Origin: Zingiber officinale
Taxonomy: Eukaryota; Streptophyta; Magnoliopsida; Zingiberales; Zingiberaceae
Length of the DNA stretch: 64,000 nt
Reading direction: 5' to 3'
Assembly: GCF_018446385.1 (NCBI RefSeq)
Contig: NC_056001.1
Span: forward strand, 10,100,672 to 10,164,671
The notes beneath the pieces were generated by a model that saw nothing but the letters and a program-made list of their open reading frames with translations, made no database searches and was not told the origin of the DNA. Positions 22,681-36,649 of this stretch are shown here, piece by piece; within the stretch, counting starts at the first letter, position 1; each line of letters opens with the position of its first letter. Both the position numbers and the translations under genes were made by a program.

Positions 22681-24009
22681 TACCATATTTAAAAATGCTT
22701 TTATATCATATTGTACCTATAGATTTCCAAAATGAATGCTCAATTTAAATCAATTGATAATATTAATATTTCACTGCACAAATCTAATTTATATTCATAA
22801 CACAATTTGGATTACCAAATAAACAAGTCATATTCATATTTAAGTTCAAAATATTCATAACATACATTTAACACCACACTATACCACTAATACAATCCTT
22901 TCTTTAATTCCCAAAATATATAGAAACTTCAATAACAAGTTTTCTCCGCCAATAAAGCATCAAAAGACATTTGCTTCAAGCGACAAAAGGCATTTGCTCC
23001 AACCTTCAATAGCAACCTTCAAAAAAATGCAAACTTCAAATAATGCAAAGACATATAGAAGGGAAAAAGACATAAAAGACTATATAGCTATAAAGAATGA
23101 TGAATACCCTTGCGACTTTAGTAGTTGGAAAAAAAATACAATACAGGATGAAATAGAAAATTTAGACAAGATCAAGGCACAAAGCAGCTATACATGGTCT
23201 TCATAAACTACTTTAACTCGTTCAATGCTTATCTAGTCAAGTTTGTGAGATATGATATTGCAGATCTACAAGATTTCCATCATCAACAAAACTCAATATG
23301 AACCATGAAATATCCAAGTTAAATTCTATAAGGAATAAACAACTTTTTTAGAATTTTAGAGAGACCATGGTAAAGGATATCTCATTGTAGCACCTGTATA
23401 GAGGAAGTAGTCTGTAGTTTAATATCTCAAGGAGCAATATAGACATTCCAGGCTTGTTCAAAAAAGATAATGATCGTTGGGTCAAATTCTGCAGATACAA
23501 AAAATAAAGTTACAAAAGAGCACATTGTTCTAGTATATTGCTAGCAAGCAAATAATGTAAATTTATCAATTAGGTAAGGTTTTTTTTTTCGGTTGAACAA
23601 TTCAATTTCCTGAACCAGTACAGCAGAGGTCACTTCAGTGAGGTAAATTTTCACAGTTAACAGCTCCAATCAGAGCTATCATACATAGCATTTCAATTAA
23701 GTTGAGAGATGATCAAAATTGATGCAATAACCAAAGCAAGATTTGATCTTACTGCTTAAGAAGCCAGAAAAGGCATCGCACTAAGCAATTAACATCAGCC
23801 AAAATCATACTTTGAGACTTTAATGAAGTCATACTTTACGACTTTAATGACTATATACTAACTTGATAAAATAGTAAACTTATAGAGTCACAAAATGGAG
23901 TTTGACCTTGAACCTAATTCAAAATTTAATTGTTTCCAGTTTAATTGTGATAAACAAGATGAGCTGCTAAAACTTCATCTTAACAAAAACATTTCTATTT
24001 AAAAATTTC
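22681..24009. other. Non-coding 3' part of element A
   Basis: AT-rich sequence between the subterminal repeats and the last exon of the TNPA-like gene. Short open frames lack family resemblance. Confidence 0.6.
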
Positions 24010-25881
24010 TAACCTGTCTAGTTATTATTTGATTCTGGTGATGGGGAGGATCTACATCTATTTCCTTCCGCAGTTGATGAAACTTGTTGTTGCATAATAT
24101 TTGTAAGCATAGCTGCCATCTACAAAAATAAATAAATTTGCTATCATGCACTTAACTATACAAATAATTTTAAACAAATTCTTTTATTTTATTAATGTTA
24201 TTACCTGTGCCGGTAATGATTCAGGTCCATGAGAACCTCCAGCACTACCCGACATCATATTGAGCATTACCCGTGCAAAATTTTGAAATTGATCATTTTC
24301 TTTCATTTGTCTTTTCATCTGCTCTATTTCCATTTGTCGTTGTGCTTCTCGCAACTCCATATCTTTAATTTTCTCTCCCATTTCCTTAAATTTGTCCGTC
24401 ATATCTGAATTAGAGTGATAGTCTTGCCAATACATTGAGCTACGTTTACATAGCTCTGGGAACACTTGACTAGGCAGCGCACCAGCTCCTAAACATCGTA
24501 CCCGACCAGAATGCTCGGGTCCAAAAACCTCACTATATATTGAATAAAATTAAAGTTGAACCATTTGCAACAGCTTTTACAAAAATGAAATGAAATTAAA
24601 AAAAATATTATTACCGAAATACCTCCTCATGGACTTCTATTGGTTGTGTTCCTTCAGGTTTATCTTGAAGGTGACGATCCACAGTCTCTTTAAGTAAATT
24701 CTAACAAGAAAATAAATTGTTAATAGAATAAAAATATATTTAAAAGTCGACTTAAAAAGTGAAATATATTATTACCTCAATTCGTATTGCCTCGTCATCA
24801 ATAAGGGCGCCTCCTTTCTTTCTACTTCTTCGACTCAATTGTTGTATTTCAATACGACTCGGTTTTCTTCCATTTTCTTGAGACTAACAGGATAACAAAT
24901 CCACATTTAGCACCAAATATTAATAGCATAAATTCTTCTATTTGCATAACAACTTATAGAACGAAAATAAAACAGTAATAAATTACATTGGTTGTAATTA
25001 TATAAATTACAGTAATAACAACTTACAGTAATAAATTCTTCAAAAACTAACTATATACATTACATTGCTTGTAATCAATTTCTAGAATCCCATAAAACCT
25101 TGGAACTTCAAGGATAAGAGCATTAAAGTGTAAAACAGTAAATAAGCAGTGTGAAACTAACTGTAAGAAAGAAAAGAAATAATTTTGATTCTTACAAATT
25201 TATATTCCAATGATGGAATATTAGTGCGTCCTTGTGCATGAGTCCCTTTCTTTTTGTTCGCATTTTCTCTATTGATTTTTGAAGTTTTCTGGCACAAAAA
25301 TTTATAAGGAAATTATAACATCTATAACATATATAAAAAACTATTAATACTAGTTGTACCTCGGTAGACTTCCAATAGTTACATAAAACTTCCCATGTTT
25401 GAAGTGTCAAGCCATGAGGAATGGGTTGTATTGCAACAAGCACTTCTAGTGGAGTATTTGAATCATAAGATGTAGCTTTCACTTCGGTCCTCCACCTTCT
25501 CCATGCAGCCCCCATCATTTGCATTATAACTCTTCTATGGCAATTTGAGATACAGAAACGTGCCTATAAACATAAAATAAAATATGTACATGATTTAAAT
25601 TCATAATTGAAATTATGATCTTGTAAACTTACAGTAACAAGTTTCCATGCATCATTCAAGCGATTTGTCGGCATTTTTCTCCAATCTAAAAAGCTCAGGG
25701 GCAACACAACTCCATTCCGTGCAATAGTCCCAATAAAATTTGCAAGAGTCGGTTGTAGATCACCGTAAGGCTGTCCCCTTTCATTGAATTTCACTACCAG
25801 CATATGATCGGGATGTAATGCATGAATATCTCTCATAATAGTCTTGCCACGTTTTCTTTTCTGAGCTTGGGATGAAGACAT
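24010..25881 (-). CDS. TNPA-like protein, plant Transposase_24 (Ptta/En/Spm) family, element A
   Basis: Multi-exon gene with exons at about 25881-25633, 25563-25360, 25288-25196, 24895-24775, 24705-24615, 24535-24210 and 24120-24020, each bounded by GT/AG signals on the minus strand. The conserved core is present: an opening with FNERGQPYGD, ARNGVVLPLS and NDAWKLVT, then WRRWRTEVK, WEVLCNYWKS and NKKKGTHAQG. A predicted coiled coil with MEIEQMKRQMKENDQ near the C-terminus suits oligomerisation. In known CACTA elements the second protein binds subterminal repeats and helps the transposase. No stop was noticed in the exons read, but the 5' end (some coding sequence may lie at 25970-26090) is not settled. 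Confidence 0.75.
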
Positions 25882-26099
25882 GATCTCATTTTCATCTGAA
25901 AAATATAATTTTCACTTAGTGTTGCAAAAAATAATTTTCTATTCATATCCAAAAATATTTTTCACCTTGCTCATTAACCTCCTCATTTTGTAGCTCTAAT
26001 GGTGAATGAGATGTTGTATCTTGTGATTCATTTTCATGATCAGCTCCTCTATTACTCGATTCTTCTCTCGTAGATCATCTTTGGCTATTTTGTATTAGC

Positions 26100-27500
26100 T
26101 TTCGCATTCTTTTGTTTGCTATTTTCAAAAGTTACCTACAAATCACAATATAGAAATATGAATGAAGTTTGAAGTGTAAAATCTGAAATTGTCATAAAAT
26201 GTTCAAGCATAATAACAAAAGAGAACAAATTTTCTGCATTAAAAAAACATCTAGATAATTAACTCAGATATCAATAACAAAAGAGAAACAATGTTCCGCA
26301 TTAAAAAAACACAAGGAATGAATTGTATTAGTCAAAATGCATAACTCTAGTAGCTGTAAGAAAATATTTCTGTCAAAAAAAATTTAATCTAGTTGAAGTG
26401 GTTGAAGACCTACTTGAGCTGAAAATCACTATAAACAATAGCATAAATAGAGTTGGTGACGACAACACTAAAGAAACACTAACGAAAACAGAACTATGTT
26501 GTTCATCATGCTGCCTTCTTTAGTGATATTTACCAATATAAAAGTTATACAAAATTAATCTGATTTGATGAAGATTCAAAGGGACCGAAAGATAACATAA
26601 TTGAGAACATCTAAATGATTGGCTCAAGTATCATCAATGACGTGGAAACTTTAGACCTTGTACACCATATATTTCTTTCAAACTAATCACAAAATAAGGG
26701 GAAAAAACTAAAACAGAAGCTCTAACAACACGAACTACATCAAACCTGATAAATGTAACTGCAAAACAATGCTAATAAAGAGTGCTACAAGGATATTTGT
26801 ATACTTCTCAAATTCCATAAAAAAGTATCAAGAACATTGCCAGTGATTTTGTCTCGGCATTGCTCAAACATCCTTTGACTTGAACTGCCTATATCAAGAG
26901 ATTCATCCCTTTGACAAAACCCATAAAAAAACCCTAAACAAATTCCAAAAGCAAAAGCCTTTACCTACAAAGAGTCCAAGGATCAAAGACAGGGCAAAGA
27001 GAGGTTGAAGTATAAAAACTCTAACAGCAGATAGGATTCGAAAATAGGTCTAATAATCTGTAGAAGGCTTCCAAAATCAATATTAAGCAACATAATAAAA
27101 AATCGGAATCAGAGGATGAAGGAAACAGCGGCGGAAGGAATCAGCGGCGGAAGGAAGAGGCGGCGGAAGGAAGAGGCGGAGGTTATGGTAGCTGCGTACC
27201 TGGGAGGAGACGGAGGTTCCTGGCTGTGTGACTAGAAGAGGCGGAGGTCGGAGGCTCGTCGACGATGGGATGAAGGTGAGTGTGTTTGTGGTCTGTGGAA
27301 GGCGACGAGGCGACTTTAGTGGGAATGTAAATTATGTTAAGGTAATGTGAGGGGAGGGAATTAATAGCGGGAATGTGAAATTTGGGTGCGAGAATGTGAA
27401 ATTTGGGTGGAGTCTTATTTTTATTGTATTAATATTCATATTTTGTTTAATTAATTTAATTTATTAAAATAATTTTAAAAAATAGGGAATGTAAATTATG
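26100..27500. other. Non-coding part of element A upstream of TNPA-like gene
   Basis: AT-rich, with a GA/CGG-rich patch GGCGGAAGGAAGAGGC at 27120-27185 that could be a 5' leader on the minus strand. No protein recognised. Confidence 0.5.
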
Positions 27501-27539
27501 TTAAGGCAATGGAATTTTGATTAATATTCTAGACTTGGA

Positions 27540-27870
27540 CCGATCAGGATCCAACCTGATCGGTCTGGGAGTCGCCTGATCGGTCTGTGGACCGATCAGT
27601 CCCTAGGCTGATCGGTCCCCAGACCGATCAGCCAACTCTCTGTGAGAGTTGGTTTCGAAGCCTGATCGGTCTGTGGACCGATCAGGCTATAGGTGGATCG
27701 GTCCCCAGACCGATCCCCCTACCTTCTTTGCCTCTGATCGTTTCCTGATCGGTCCGGTGACCGATCAGATAACTTACAGTGAGCCACTGTTTGGTTTCTG
27801 ATCGGTCACCAGACCGATCAGAAAACCCATAGTATCACTGGATCGGTCTGCTGACCGATCCAATGCCCAT
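27540..27870. repeat. GATCGGTC/GACCGATC palindrome cluster
   Basis: About 14 half-sites, arranged as CTGATCGGTC, a 2-6 bp spacer (TGTG, CCCCA, GGTG, CTG) and GACCGATCAG. The design matches the palindrome clusters of the LTRs elsewhere in the window, but here it sits inside a CACTA element near B's insertion site. It may be a small LTR fragment carried in A. Confidence 0.85.
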
Positions 27871-28166
27871 GTGGATTTAGAAGGCCAACCAGTAAAGAAG
27901 CCCACTTATCACTAGCACATAACACTTACTCACTTCATTTCCACAATTGAATACTAGAGTACTTTTAAACATCAGAAATCTGGTTTCATAAGAAATTAGA
28001 AATCAGAAATCAGAAATCAAATTCATAAACAAATCAGATTCAGCAAATAAATTCTGATTTCTGAAACAAATCAGATTCAGTATTAGAAATCAGATTGAGA
28101 AATAAATTCTGATTTCTGAAATTGCCTTCCATAAACCTACACATATTCCTCCAAATTGGCACAATG
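27871..28166. repeat. AATCAGATT-type short repeats at B's insertion site
   Basis: Short units AGAAATCAGA and AATCAGATTCAG, also present at 39060-39150 on the far side of element B, confirming that B split this stretch. Confidence 0.7.
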
Positions 28167-28745
28167 CACTATGTGAAAAACGGCTTTTTACTTCGTTGAT
28201 TACCTGAAGTAAAAGACCTGTTTTTACCGAAGTAGACACGCGTGTAGTAAAAAGATTCATTTTACTTCGGATAAACTCCGAAGTCGTAGGCCCAGAAAAA
28301 ACGAAGTCGTATTGGGTGTCGGGTTCGGACATATTACGAAGTAAAAAGTGCATATAACTTCGTCGGTTTTTAAAAACACCGAAGTAATTAATCCTTTTCG
28401 ACTTCATCGTTTAGTATTTGTTGTGAAGTAATATACCTACTTTAACTTCGGTTAAAAATGAAGTAAATGGATTACTTTTACTTCGTCATATATCGTTAAT
28501 TCCTGAAGTAATTATCGATTAAATTGCATTTAGCTTCGTTCTGGATCGAAGTAATAGATAGATACTACTTCGAAATTTTTGGTAATAACCGAAGTAGTTG
28601 ATACTATTTTACAGCAACAAATTATATTGCTTCGAAGTTATAAGTAGATTTTACTTCGGATTTTATGAATAAAGTGAAGTATTTTATGAATAAATTACTT
28701 CGGATTTTAGACTTCAGTAATTTTGAGCATCACAAAAGGTAACTT
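28167..28745. repeat. Left terminus and subterminal repeats of element B
   Basis: Inverted end followed by some 20 copies of ACTTCG/CGAAGT in both orientations. Confidence 0.88.
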
Positions 28746-28873
28746 CATAAGCCTTGATCAAAATAAGTCATGATTTCAACATATTTTTATACAAAACAAA
28801 TCTCCCTAAATATGATCAAAATAAGCTATAAAAAACCAAAAACATGTACTGGTTCATTCACACAACTTGCAAT

Positions 28874-31800
28874 TCACTTCAAATACGAGTACACAAATTC
28901 ACTCCATTCGATTCTCACGTCATCATATTGTGTCTGCGTATAGTACTGGTTCTTCACACAACCTGCAAACTGTAATTTAGAAAGAACCATCATGTTATGT
29001 TTTGTAACTGAAAACTTTAAATCAAAACACAGTAAGTTGACAAAAAATCATGAATTAAATTAACAAAAGCATGATAAGACAAATAAATATGTATTGTTAT
29101 ATGCACTCTTATAGTAACAATAACATTTCATCAAATGTGCAATAAAAATGATCCAACAGTTTTTTGAACCTTAAGTTTTAGTAGTTCCAATCGCATGGTG
29201 ATTAGATGCTCAGTTAAATTAATGTATTGCATTCTCAATTTCACATGCACTATGACAAAAAAGCAAAAAATTGTACAATGAGACTTGCTCAATAATCACA
29301 CAACACGAAAGTACTGAATTAGCGGTGTGGACAGATAACTGGATCTTTCAAGTAGCCTAGCTGATATGCTGAACATTTTCTTATGGTAGCTTGGGCATGG
29401 TTCTCGTGGAGATGTCAGTATTCTACCCACCTTGGTCATAAATAATGTTCAATATCGAGGTATGACTTATGATCCCTTGTCTCTCATCTTAAAACATCTA
29501 AATTTCAACTCATAATACAGTTTATATTTTGATGCCTAAGGTTCTATTGGATTTGATTTAAACTAAGCACGTGTCTAGAAAGGTTTTGTCATTGTTATTA
29601 GCAAATGACTAGTATTAATTAAAAGCATTTTATAACATTAGTGCTAATAGCAAGACTATTATAGTTGTTCCTTGACAGCCTTCTATATTCTCAATCATCG
29701 GCAAGCAGAAATTTAATAGTTTATTAGGTCTATAAGGTAACCATGCCCAAATCAGTTACTAATTTCCCCCAGCTACTAATAGAACTATGCATAACACAGT
29801 TTTGTATAAAACCATAAACAGGGTGTCATCTAAGGGCGAGGAAAAAAAAGAAGGAAAGAAGTCATATCAAAGCATGAGAAGAAAGCAGTAGCAGGGCGTG
29901 AACGATTTGATTCAGTATGTGCATTCCTGTTCAAAATGGAAGAAATTCACACACCTTCCTCTCCAACTGTAGATCCTCACATTCAACAATCTCCTTCATG
30001 TACCGCATGACACAGTATCCACATTCAACACAACCTTGTTGTGTGAGATTACCCTAATGAATCAAAGTTAATGCAAAGTGAAAAACCAAATATATAAGAA
30101 CCAGGAATGCATGTTTTCAATAAGACATACCGTCAACTGTTTGAAAGTCGGTCGTTTTGGATTACCCCTCATACAAAGGTACGTCCTCACTCCACTACAT
30201 TGTAAAAATAGAACTTATTTCATTTCATATTTGCTAATCAATCTATTCATAATCTACATAATCTAAAACATACTTGCACACTGTAGTTTTCCAAGCGTTA
30301 TCTCGGTTCCTATTACCCATTGAGTCCAACAAATAAATTGTATCTTTGTCCTCGTTTATAACGGTCAAGATCCAGTTGTTCCTGCACGATTGTCAATATA
30401 TAGCTAAGCTACTATGTATTAGGAATTGAGCAGGGATTAAAAATATACCCAGTGTTGTATGGGATAAGGCATATGTTGTCTCCGTTTGATGCTTTCAACT
30501 GATTAGCAATGTGTTGTGAAGAGGTACTGCCATCTTGAGCGGCTGGTATTTTGTTGGGATCCACAAACGACACATACTCAGCCCTGTTTGTTTCCTTCAA
30601 GTACTTGTACAAGTAACTGCATTCAAGTAATAAAAAACATGGTTACTTAAGACATGAACTCATGCAAAGAGAAGAATTGTATATAAGACATAACTTACCC
30701 CATGTAAACCAATATTTGCCTGGACCCTATCTCTCTCATTTCCATACAGCGCATGATATCCTCTCTCAACAACGATGTACTCACATTACGTCCAAACATG
30801 GCTTCATCAAATTCGATAGGAATGGTCTCCTCCTCAGTCATCAGTCTAACAACAAAAGAATACAAAAACTTGCATGGCATTGGTAGAGCACTTTCAACTT
30901 CCTTGAATTTATTTTTTCTCATCAGGAACCTCCAAAATAGCAAATGGTGGTGCAGGTTTCTCCGTTTTCTGTAATTTTAAATAATTGTAGCAAAATATAT
31001 AACTATAGCAACAGAAAAGTGAACTGAAAATACCTTTGTCGTCGGAAATATCACCAATTCTTTTGGCCAGCCAACCACAGTTCCAACAGCATCTACCATT
31101 ACTATTGGTCCTGACTTAAGTGGAATTGGAAGCTCTGCTTCCTCCTGTAAAACAACATCAACAGACACCTTTAAGTTGCCTTCCCCAAGTGGAGCATTGT
31201 GCAGCATTACATTTGGGCCTCCGTCGGATACTATCGTGCCATATGCCACCACATTCCCCTTATTCTTCAGAGCCAAATGACATTTTTTCCCCTGAACAAT
31301 AAGATATTATCTTTTAATATCTGAAGCTAGGAAACAAATTTAATGTACCAAATATAATACAAAACCTGATTGAATGAATTGTCGCATTCAAAAACTTCCA
31401 CATCATCTTCCAATATTTGAACTGCCATGTGCGATGACTTGTTAGATGCTACACGTTCAGAAACTCGATCACTTGTTTCTGGCATAAATCGAGCAAGAAG
31501 AGCCTTCAGTTTTTCAACTTCAGCTTTCAAAATCTTTGTTTCCTCCGCTTGCTCTTTGAAGTTTTCAGCCAAAGCCTTTGACACCAACTCCCTCTTCTTC
31601 CTTGGAGTTTTGAAGTAGACTTGGGGCTTCACAAATCCCCCTACACCTCTAACCCTTCCGTAAGGTTCTTGGCTCCCTAATGCAGTAGTTAATACGTCAT
31701 TGCTTCCAGAAGATATGAACTCTCCCCTCTTTTTTTTGTCCAACAATTCGTCCTACAAATATGGAGGTAACATTAAATATCCAATGAAGACACTTTTTTC

Positions 31801-33030
31801 ACTTATTATGAATGAACTTGAAATAAAACTAAAATAATACAATTTTTTCAGCAACTTCAGCAGTCTCTGTATTTGTGATGTTTCCGGATTTGTCTTCGCG
31901 GGCCTTACGCCAAAGGAATGACCTATCAACTTCCTCATCCTCCCTGAATATTTTTCTCTGCCTCTACAATTCCAAAAAATGATCATTTAAAACATGGCGT
32001 ACTACATGAAAAGGATAATATAATGTTCCATGGATTACCAATTCAGTCTCCAATCCAATGTATCCCTTGCGAGACATTTTGTGATGATACTTGCAATTGC
32101 TCGCCCGTTCCTTTTGTTTTTCATGAGTGACCTATGTCACGTAAAAAAGAGTAAATTTTTAGAAGAATGACTAGAATTTAAAAACACTAGGATGGAGTAT
32201 GATGAACTTATTATATATATTCCTGCTGTACATGAACTTATTATATACAGAACTTCATTTTGTTAATTAAATGCCCTAAATGTTTTAAATCTTGGTGCAT
32301 ATAATAATTTAAATATAACATGATAATATCATCAAGTACCTCCCAAGATGGATGTAGCCTCTCATCAACAAAAGCTTTCCAAATTGCAGATGGGATCTGA
32401 TACTGCTCCGGTGGTAACCTCAGTTTTTCAGGATTATCTCTATATGGCCAGACAAACCTACTGTTGAGTTTGTTTTTGAAGTCTCTCCATTTCTGGCCTG
32501 CTGAACTCATCACTGCCGCCTCGCTTTGAGGTGCTAAGTCGAAGACATTCTGTAACACACAGCAGTAATTGCTATCAATTTGTATATTGAAAAAATCACA
32601 ATGAAAAAAAACATAAGCAATCTCATAAGGAAGTGTATTATTGGATTATACTCACCGATATTTCTTCCCACACTTTCTGTTTCATGTTCTTTGGAACAGT
32701 GGGCCATGACTTTATGTTAATAGGCACCATGGATCTAACAACAGAGCCTATGAAAGATTGTAGTGCCTTCCCATTTTCATTGTACACAGGTCGTCCTATG
32801 TCATCATATTCAATCGTCGACTTTTTTCCCCATCTTGCAGCAGCAATAAGTCTGCACATTGATGTAGGCCCCCGAGTCTTCTTCTGCCCAGTAATAGGAG
32901 GTTGTTCTATTTCAGTCTCTCCTCGTAGCTCTGCAGCTGCTAACCCATCAGCATCTTGGTGTAGTTCGGTGTCCTCAACTACACGTGGCTCATCATATTT
33001 TGCTATTTTTCGCTGTTTTTTAGGACGCAT
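28874..33030 (-). CDS. Second protein of element B with Ulp1-like C-terminus
   Basis: About eleven exons by GT/AG signals: 33030-32656, 32549-32340, then near 32140-32040, 31975-31840, 31750-31375, 31290-31032, 30967-30695, 30616-30450, 30381-30270, 30055-29940 and 28980-28874 (stop TGA at 28876-28874). Early exons resemble the TNPA-like half of CACTA proteins (KSWPTVPKNMKQKVWEEI, PEQYQIPSAIWKAFVD). A coiled coil (ETKILKAEVEKLKALLARF) and a DUF8039-like part (PNVMLHNAPLGEG) follow. The end has the cysteine-protease fold: TVINEDKDTIYLLDSMG with the Asp, and QGCVECGYCVMRYMK with the nucleophile Cys. The catalytic His, normally in HHW or xHW, reads NNW (30380-30372). Ulp1-type domains cleave SUMO-like modifiers; this copy probably cannot. 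The shape of the protein is known from plant CACTA elements. Confidence 0.75.
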
Positions 33031-33207
33031 TGTTCTTTTCCCTGCATATAGGAAAATAAATGATGAGATAACAGTATATAAAGTCTACAGTGACAATATA
33101 ATAAAAGAAGACGTGATACAAATAATAACATTAACACATACGAACAAGTAAAATAATACTAGTAAAAACAATAAATATTAATGCAGATGACATAAAAGTG
33201 GAAAACA

Positions 33208-36200
33208 TCATTTTTTCTTGTTTGTTACAAAGAAACCCTCTTTAGAAGATCTAAAGTATCCTTCATGTGTAGGAATACAATGAATATCAACATTATCAAT
33301 TGGTCGAGCTTCGGGAATTATGGTCCAAAGATCCTCTTCTCCCTCGTAACATCTATTTGGAACTTGAAGCACTATTGACCACCCTTTGTTCAGTGGGTCA
33401 GCAACATAAAATACTTGTCTAACTTGACTTGCAAGCACAAATTCATCCTTCTGGTGCCCTCGTTTGTTCAGATTAACTAAGGTGAAGCCACATTCATCAT
33501 TGTATTGTATTCCTTTGTCATTTGATACCCATGCGCACTTGAAAAGAGGAACTTGAAATTGATGATAGTCTAGTTCCCATATCTCTTCAATAACTCCATA
33601 AAAAGTCACATTCTCTAACACGGGATTCTTATCTTTGGCACTACAAACAAGCATCGTGTTGGCAAGTAGAGAAACACCACTGTTTTGACAAACTTTCTCA
33701 TCATCCCGCTCTTTTGTTTGGTATAAATTGCCATTTATGACATAGCTATCACACTTTATGACTCGCACACGTGGTCCATGGGCCAGCCATCTCAATGACG
33801 ATGTCATTCCACCATTGCAACTGTCGATTTCAGCAGCCACCTGACATGAATTCCTATTAATTAGTGTGATCAAAACAATGATTAACAAATATTGTATGTT
33901 AACATCTTCTACATCACCTTTGCACAAAACCAGTCAATGAACCTCTTATTATGAGCATCTTGTATCCACCTTGCATCTTTCTGTTTCTTGGGAAACATTA
34001 TCTTCAAGAAAGATTTGTGTTCACTGAAGAATTTTACTTCTAATGTTTTATTTTCATGAATGCATATGGACTGCCAAGTACATATAATTATTAGTTATGC
34101 AGTACACTTACATAATGTATGGAGATATTTTTTCTGTATTTTCTAGAACAGTCAAGTGTGCTTGTCGGAGATCAATTTGTTGGACGATGATTGATGAATT
34201 GCTTGCTGAGAATCCAGGAATGCTTGCGTTTGGGTCACGTAGTGATTTAGGGACCCCAACAGGATCAAGGTCATTGAGATATTCTGAACAAAATTCAACT
34301 GCTTCTTCTGCTGCATATCTCCGAACAATGCAACCTTCTGGATATTTTCGACTGCCTACGTAACTTTTCAACACCTTCATGCATCTTTCAAATGGGTACA
34401 TCCATCTGAAGTAGACTGGTCCACATAATTGGACTTCACGAACAAGATGAACTGTTAAGTGGAGCATGATATCGAAGAAAGAAGGGGGGAAATACTGCTC
34501 CAATAAGCAGAGTGTAACAATCAAGTCAGATTGCAGCTTATCTAACTTGGCTACATCGATAATCTTGCAACAAATATCTTTGAAGAAGAAGCATAATCTT
34601 ATGATAGCATATCTAACATATTTTGGCAGAGAATTACGTATGACTATTGGCAGGAAGTGCTGCATTATAACATGAGAATCATGTGATTTCAAGCTACTTA
34701 GCTTCATCTCATCCATGCAGACAAGATTCTTCATGCTTGATGAGAAACCTTCCGGAACTTTTATATCCATTAATGACCTACATACTTGTAATCTCTCATT
34801 TTTTGTGAATGAGCATGCTGCAGGAGGTAGATATGTTCTTTTCTCACCAATTTTAGGAGCCAATTGAGGTCTAATTCCCATCTGAACCATGTCCAACCTA
34901 GCTGCCACATTGTCCTTGGTTTTTCCCTTGATGTTCATCAAAGTATTAATCAGAGACTCGAAAACGTTTTTCTCAATGTGCATAACATCGAGACAATGCC
35001 TAACATGTAGGTATTTCCAATATGGAAGATTGAAAAAAATTGACTTCTTCTTCCAACATTTACTGAAATTTGTAGCTCCAACATACTTTTCTTCTTCAAT
35101 GTATTCCACAATATTCTCCTTTGCTTTTTTCCTTATTTTCCCCTTCACACTTGTTTTCTTTCCAAACTCACATGTTATTTCTGAAAGCTTGTCAAACAAC
35201 TTAATTCCAGATAATGGCCTACCTGCTTCACCAAGTTCCTCCATGCCATTAAACTCCTTTATTTGCCTCCGATATGGATGAAATCGTGGTAGGAATCGTC
35301 TATGCCCAGCAAATGACATTTTCTTCCCATTTGGTAAGTGCTTTGCATAAGTATCCTCACCACATATTGGGCATGCGTAATAACCATGTGTAGTACATCC
35401 ACTAAGGTTACCATATGCAGGAAAGTCGTTGATGGTCCATAAAAGAACTGCTTTAAGAGTGAAAACCTCCCTTCGATAAGCATCATAAACTCCATCAACT
35501 CCTTCCCACAAGAGCTGCAAATCATCAACCAGAACCTCAAGGTAGACGTCGATATCGTTTCCAGGCTGTTTCGGCCCTGAAATGAGCATCGTTAGCATGA
35601 TGAATTTCCTTTTCATGCACATGTATGGAGGCAAATTATATGTGGCCAGCATGATTGGCCAGCAACTGTAGCGACTACTAAGATTGCTGTGAGGATTAAT
35701 TCCATCGGCTGCAAGTGCCAGGCGAATATTTCTTGCCTCACTTCCAAAGTCGGGCCACATATGATCCACCAATTTCCATGACGGAGAATCAACTTGATGG
35801 CGTAACTGACCAACAACTCTTGTGCTATCTGCATGCCATGTTAAATTTCTGGAAGTTTCTAAAGATTTAAACATGCGCTTAAATCTTGGTATGGGAGGGA
35901 AATACCAAACCACTTTGGCAGGAACACCTTTCTTCTCAACATTTTTCTTGGTTAGCTTCCATCTTGATAAGCCACATTTCGGGCAGCTTACGCAGTCTTT
36001 ATATTGTTTCCTATAAAGGATGCAATCATTGGAACAAGCATGAATCTTTTCATGACTCAAAGCCAAACAACTCAACGTCTTCTTTGCTTCATAAATTGAC
36101 GATGGCAGATTGTGGTTATCTGGCAGCATGTCCCCAAAATCTGCTAGTAGATCTGAAAATAGAGCATCACTCATCCCATGCCTTGCTTTGGTATTGTATA

Positions 36201-36646
36201 GTTTTACAAGTGCACTCAACTTTGTGTAACGTTTGCATCCCTTATACAGTGGCTTCTCTGCTTCCTCCAAAAACTTCATAAATGCTTCTGGATTTTCTAT
36301 ACGCTGTTTCACACAAATTAACAGCTTCAAAATTATCATGACAATTATCAGTTGGCTCTTGGTTGACACTCGAATTTAATCTATCCTTCTCATCAGCCTC
36401 ACCATGCCAAATCCAATTCAAATAATTTTTTCTGAAACCATTGAAGTAAAGATGCTCCCGAATCCACATAACCGCTCCCTTTTTAAGATTCATACATTTG
36501 CAACAAGGACAATGAATTAAATTGGGGTCGATATGTGGATTCTGCAAACAACTTCTAATGAATTGTTCTACACCCTCCTCATACTCTTTGGACCTCCTAT
36601 CTAAGTAAATCCAGGATTTATCCATTATAGTACAACAGAATCCCAA
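33208..36646 (-). CDS. TNP2-type CACTA transposase, element B
   Basis: Main enzyme that cuts and joins the element. The N-terminal Transpos_assoc domain (36646-36310) has SWIYLDRRSKEYEEGVEQF and CPCCKC. The Transposase_21 core and DUF4218 run as one open frame of about 730 residues (36310-34108), with NLPPYMCMKRKF, GCTTHGYYACPICG, HIEKNVFESL and YFRWMYPFERCMKVLK. A short exon near 34071-33917 (FIDWFCAK) and a DUF4216 exon (33840-33208; NSGVSL, VFYVADP) complete it. The N-terminal domain and core are in different frames and meet near 36300; no intron of normal size fits there, so a one- or two-base indel is likely. The rest is intact. Confidence 0.9.
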
Positions 36647-36649
36647 GAA

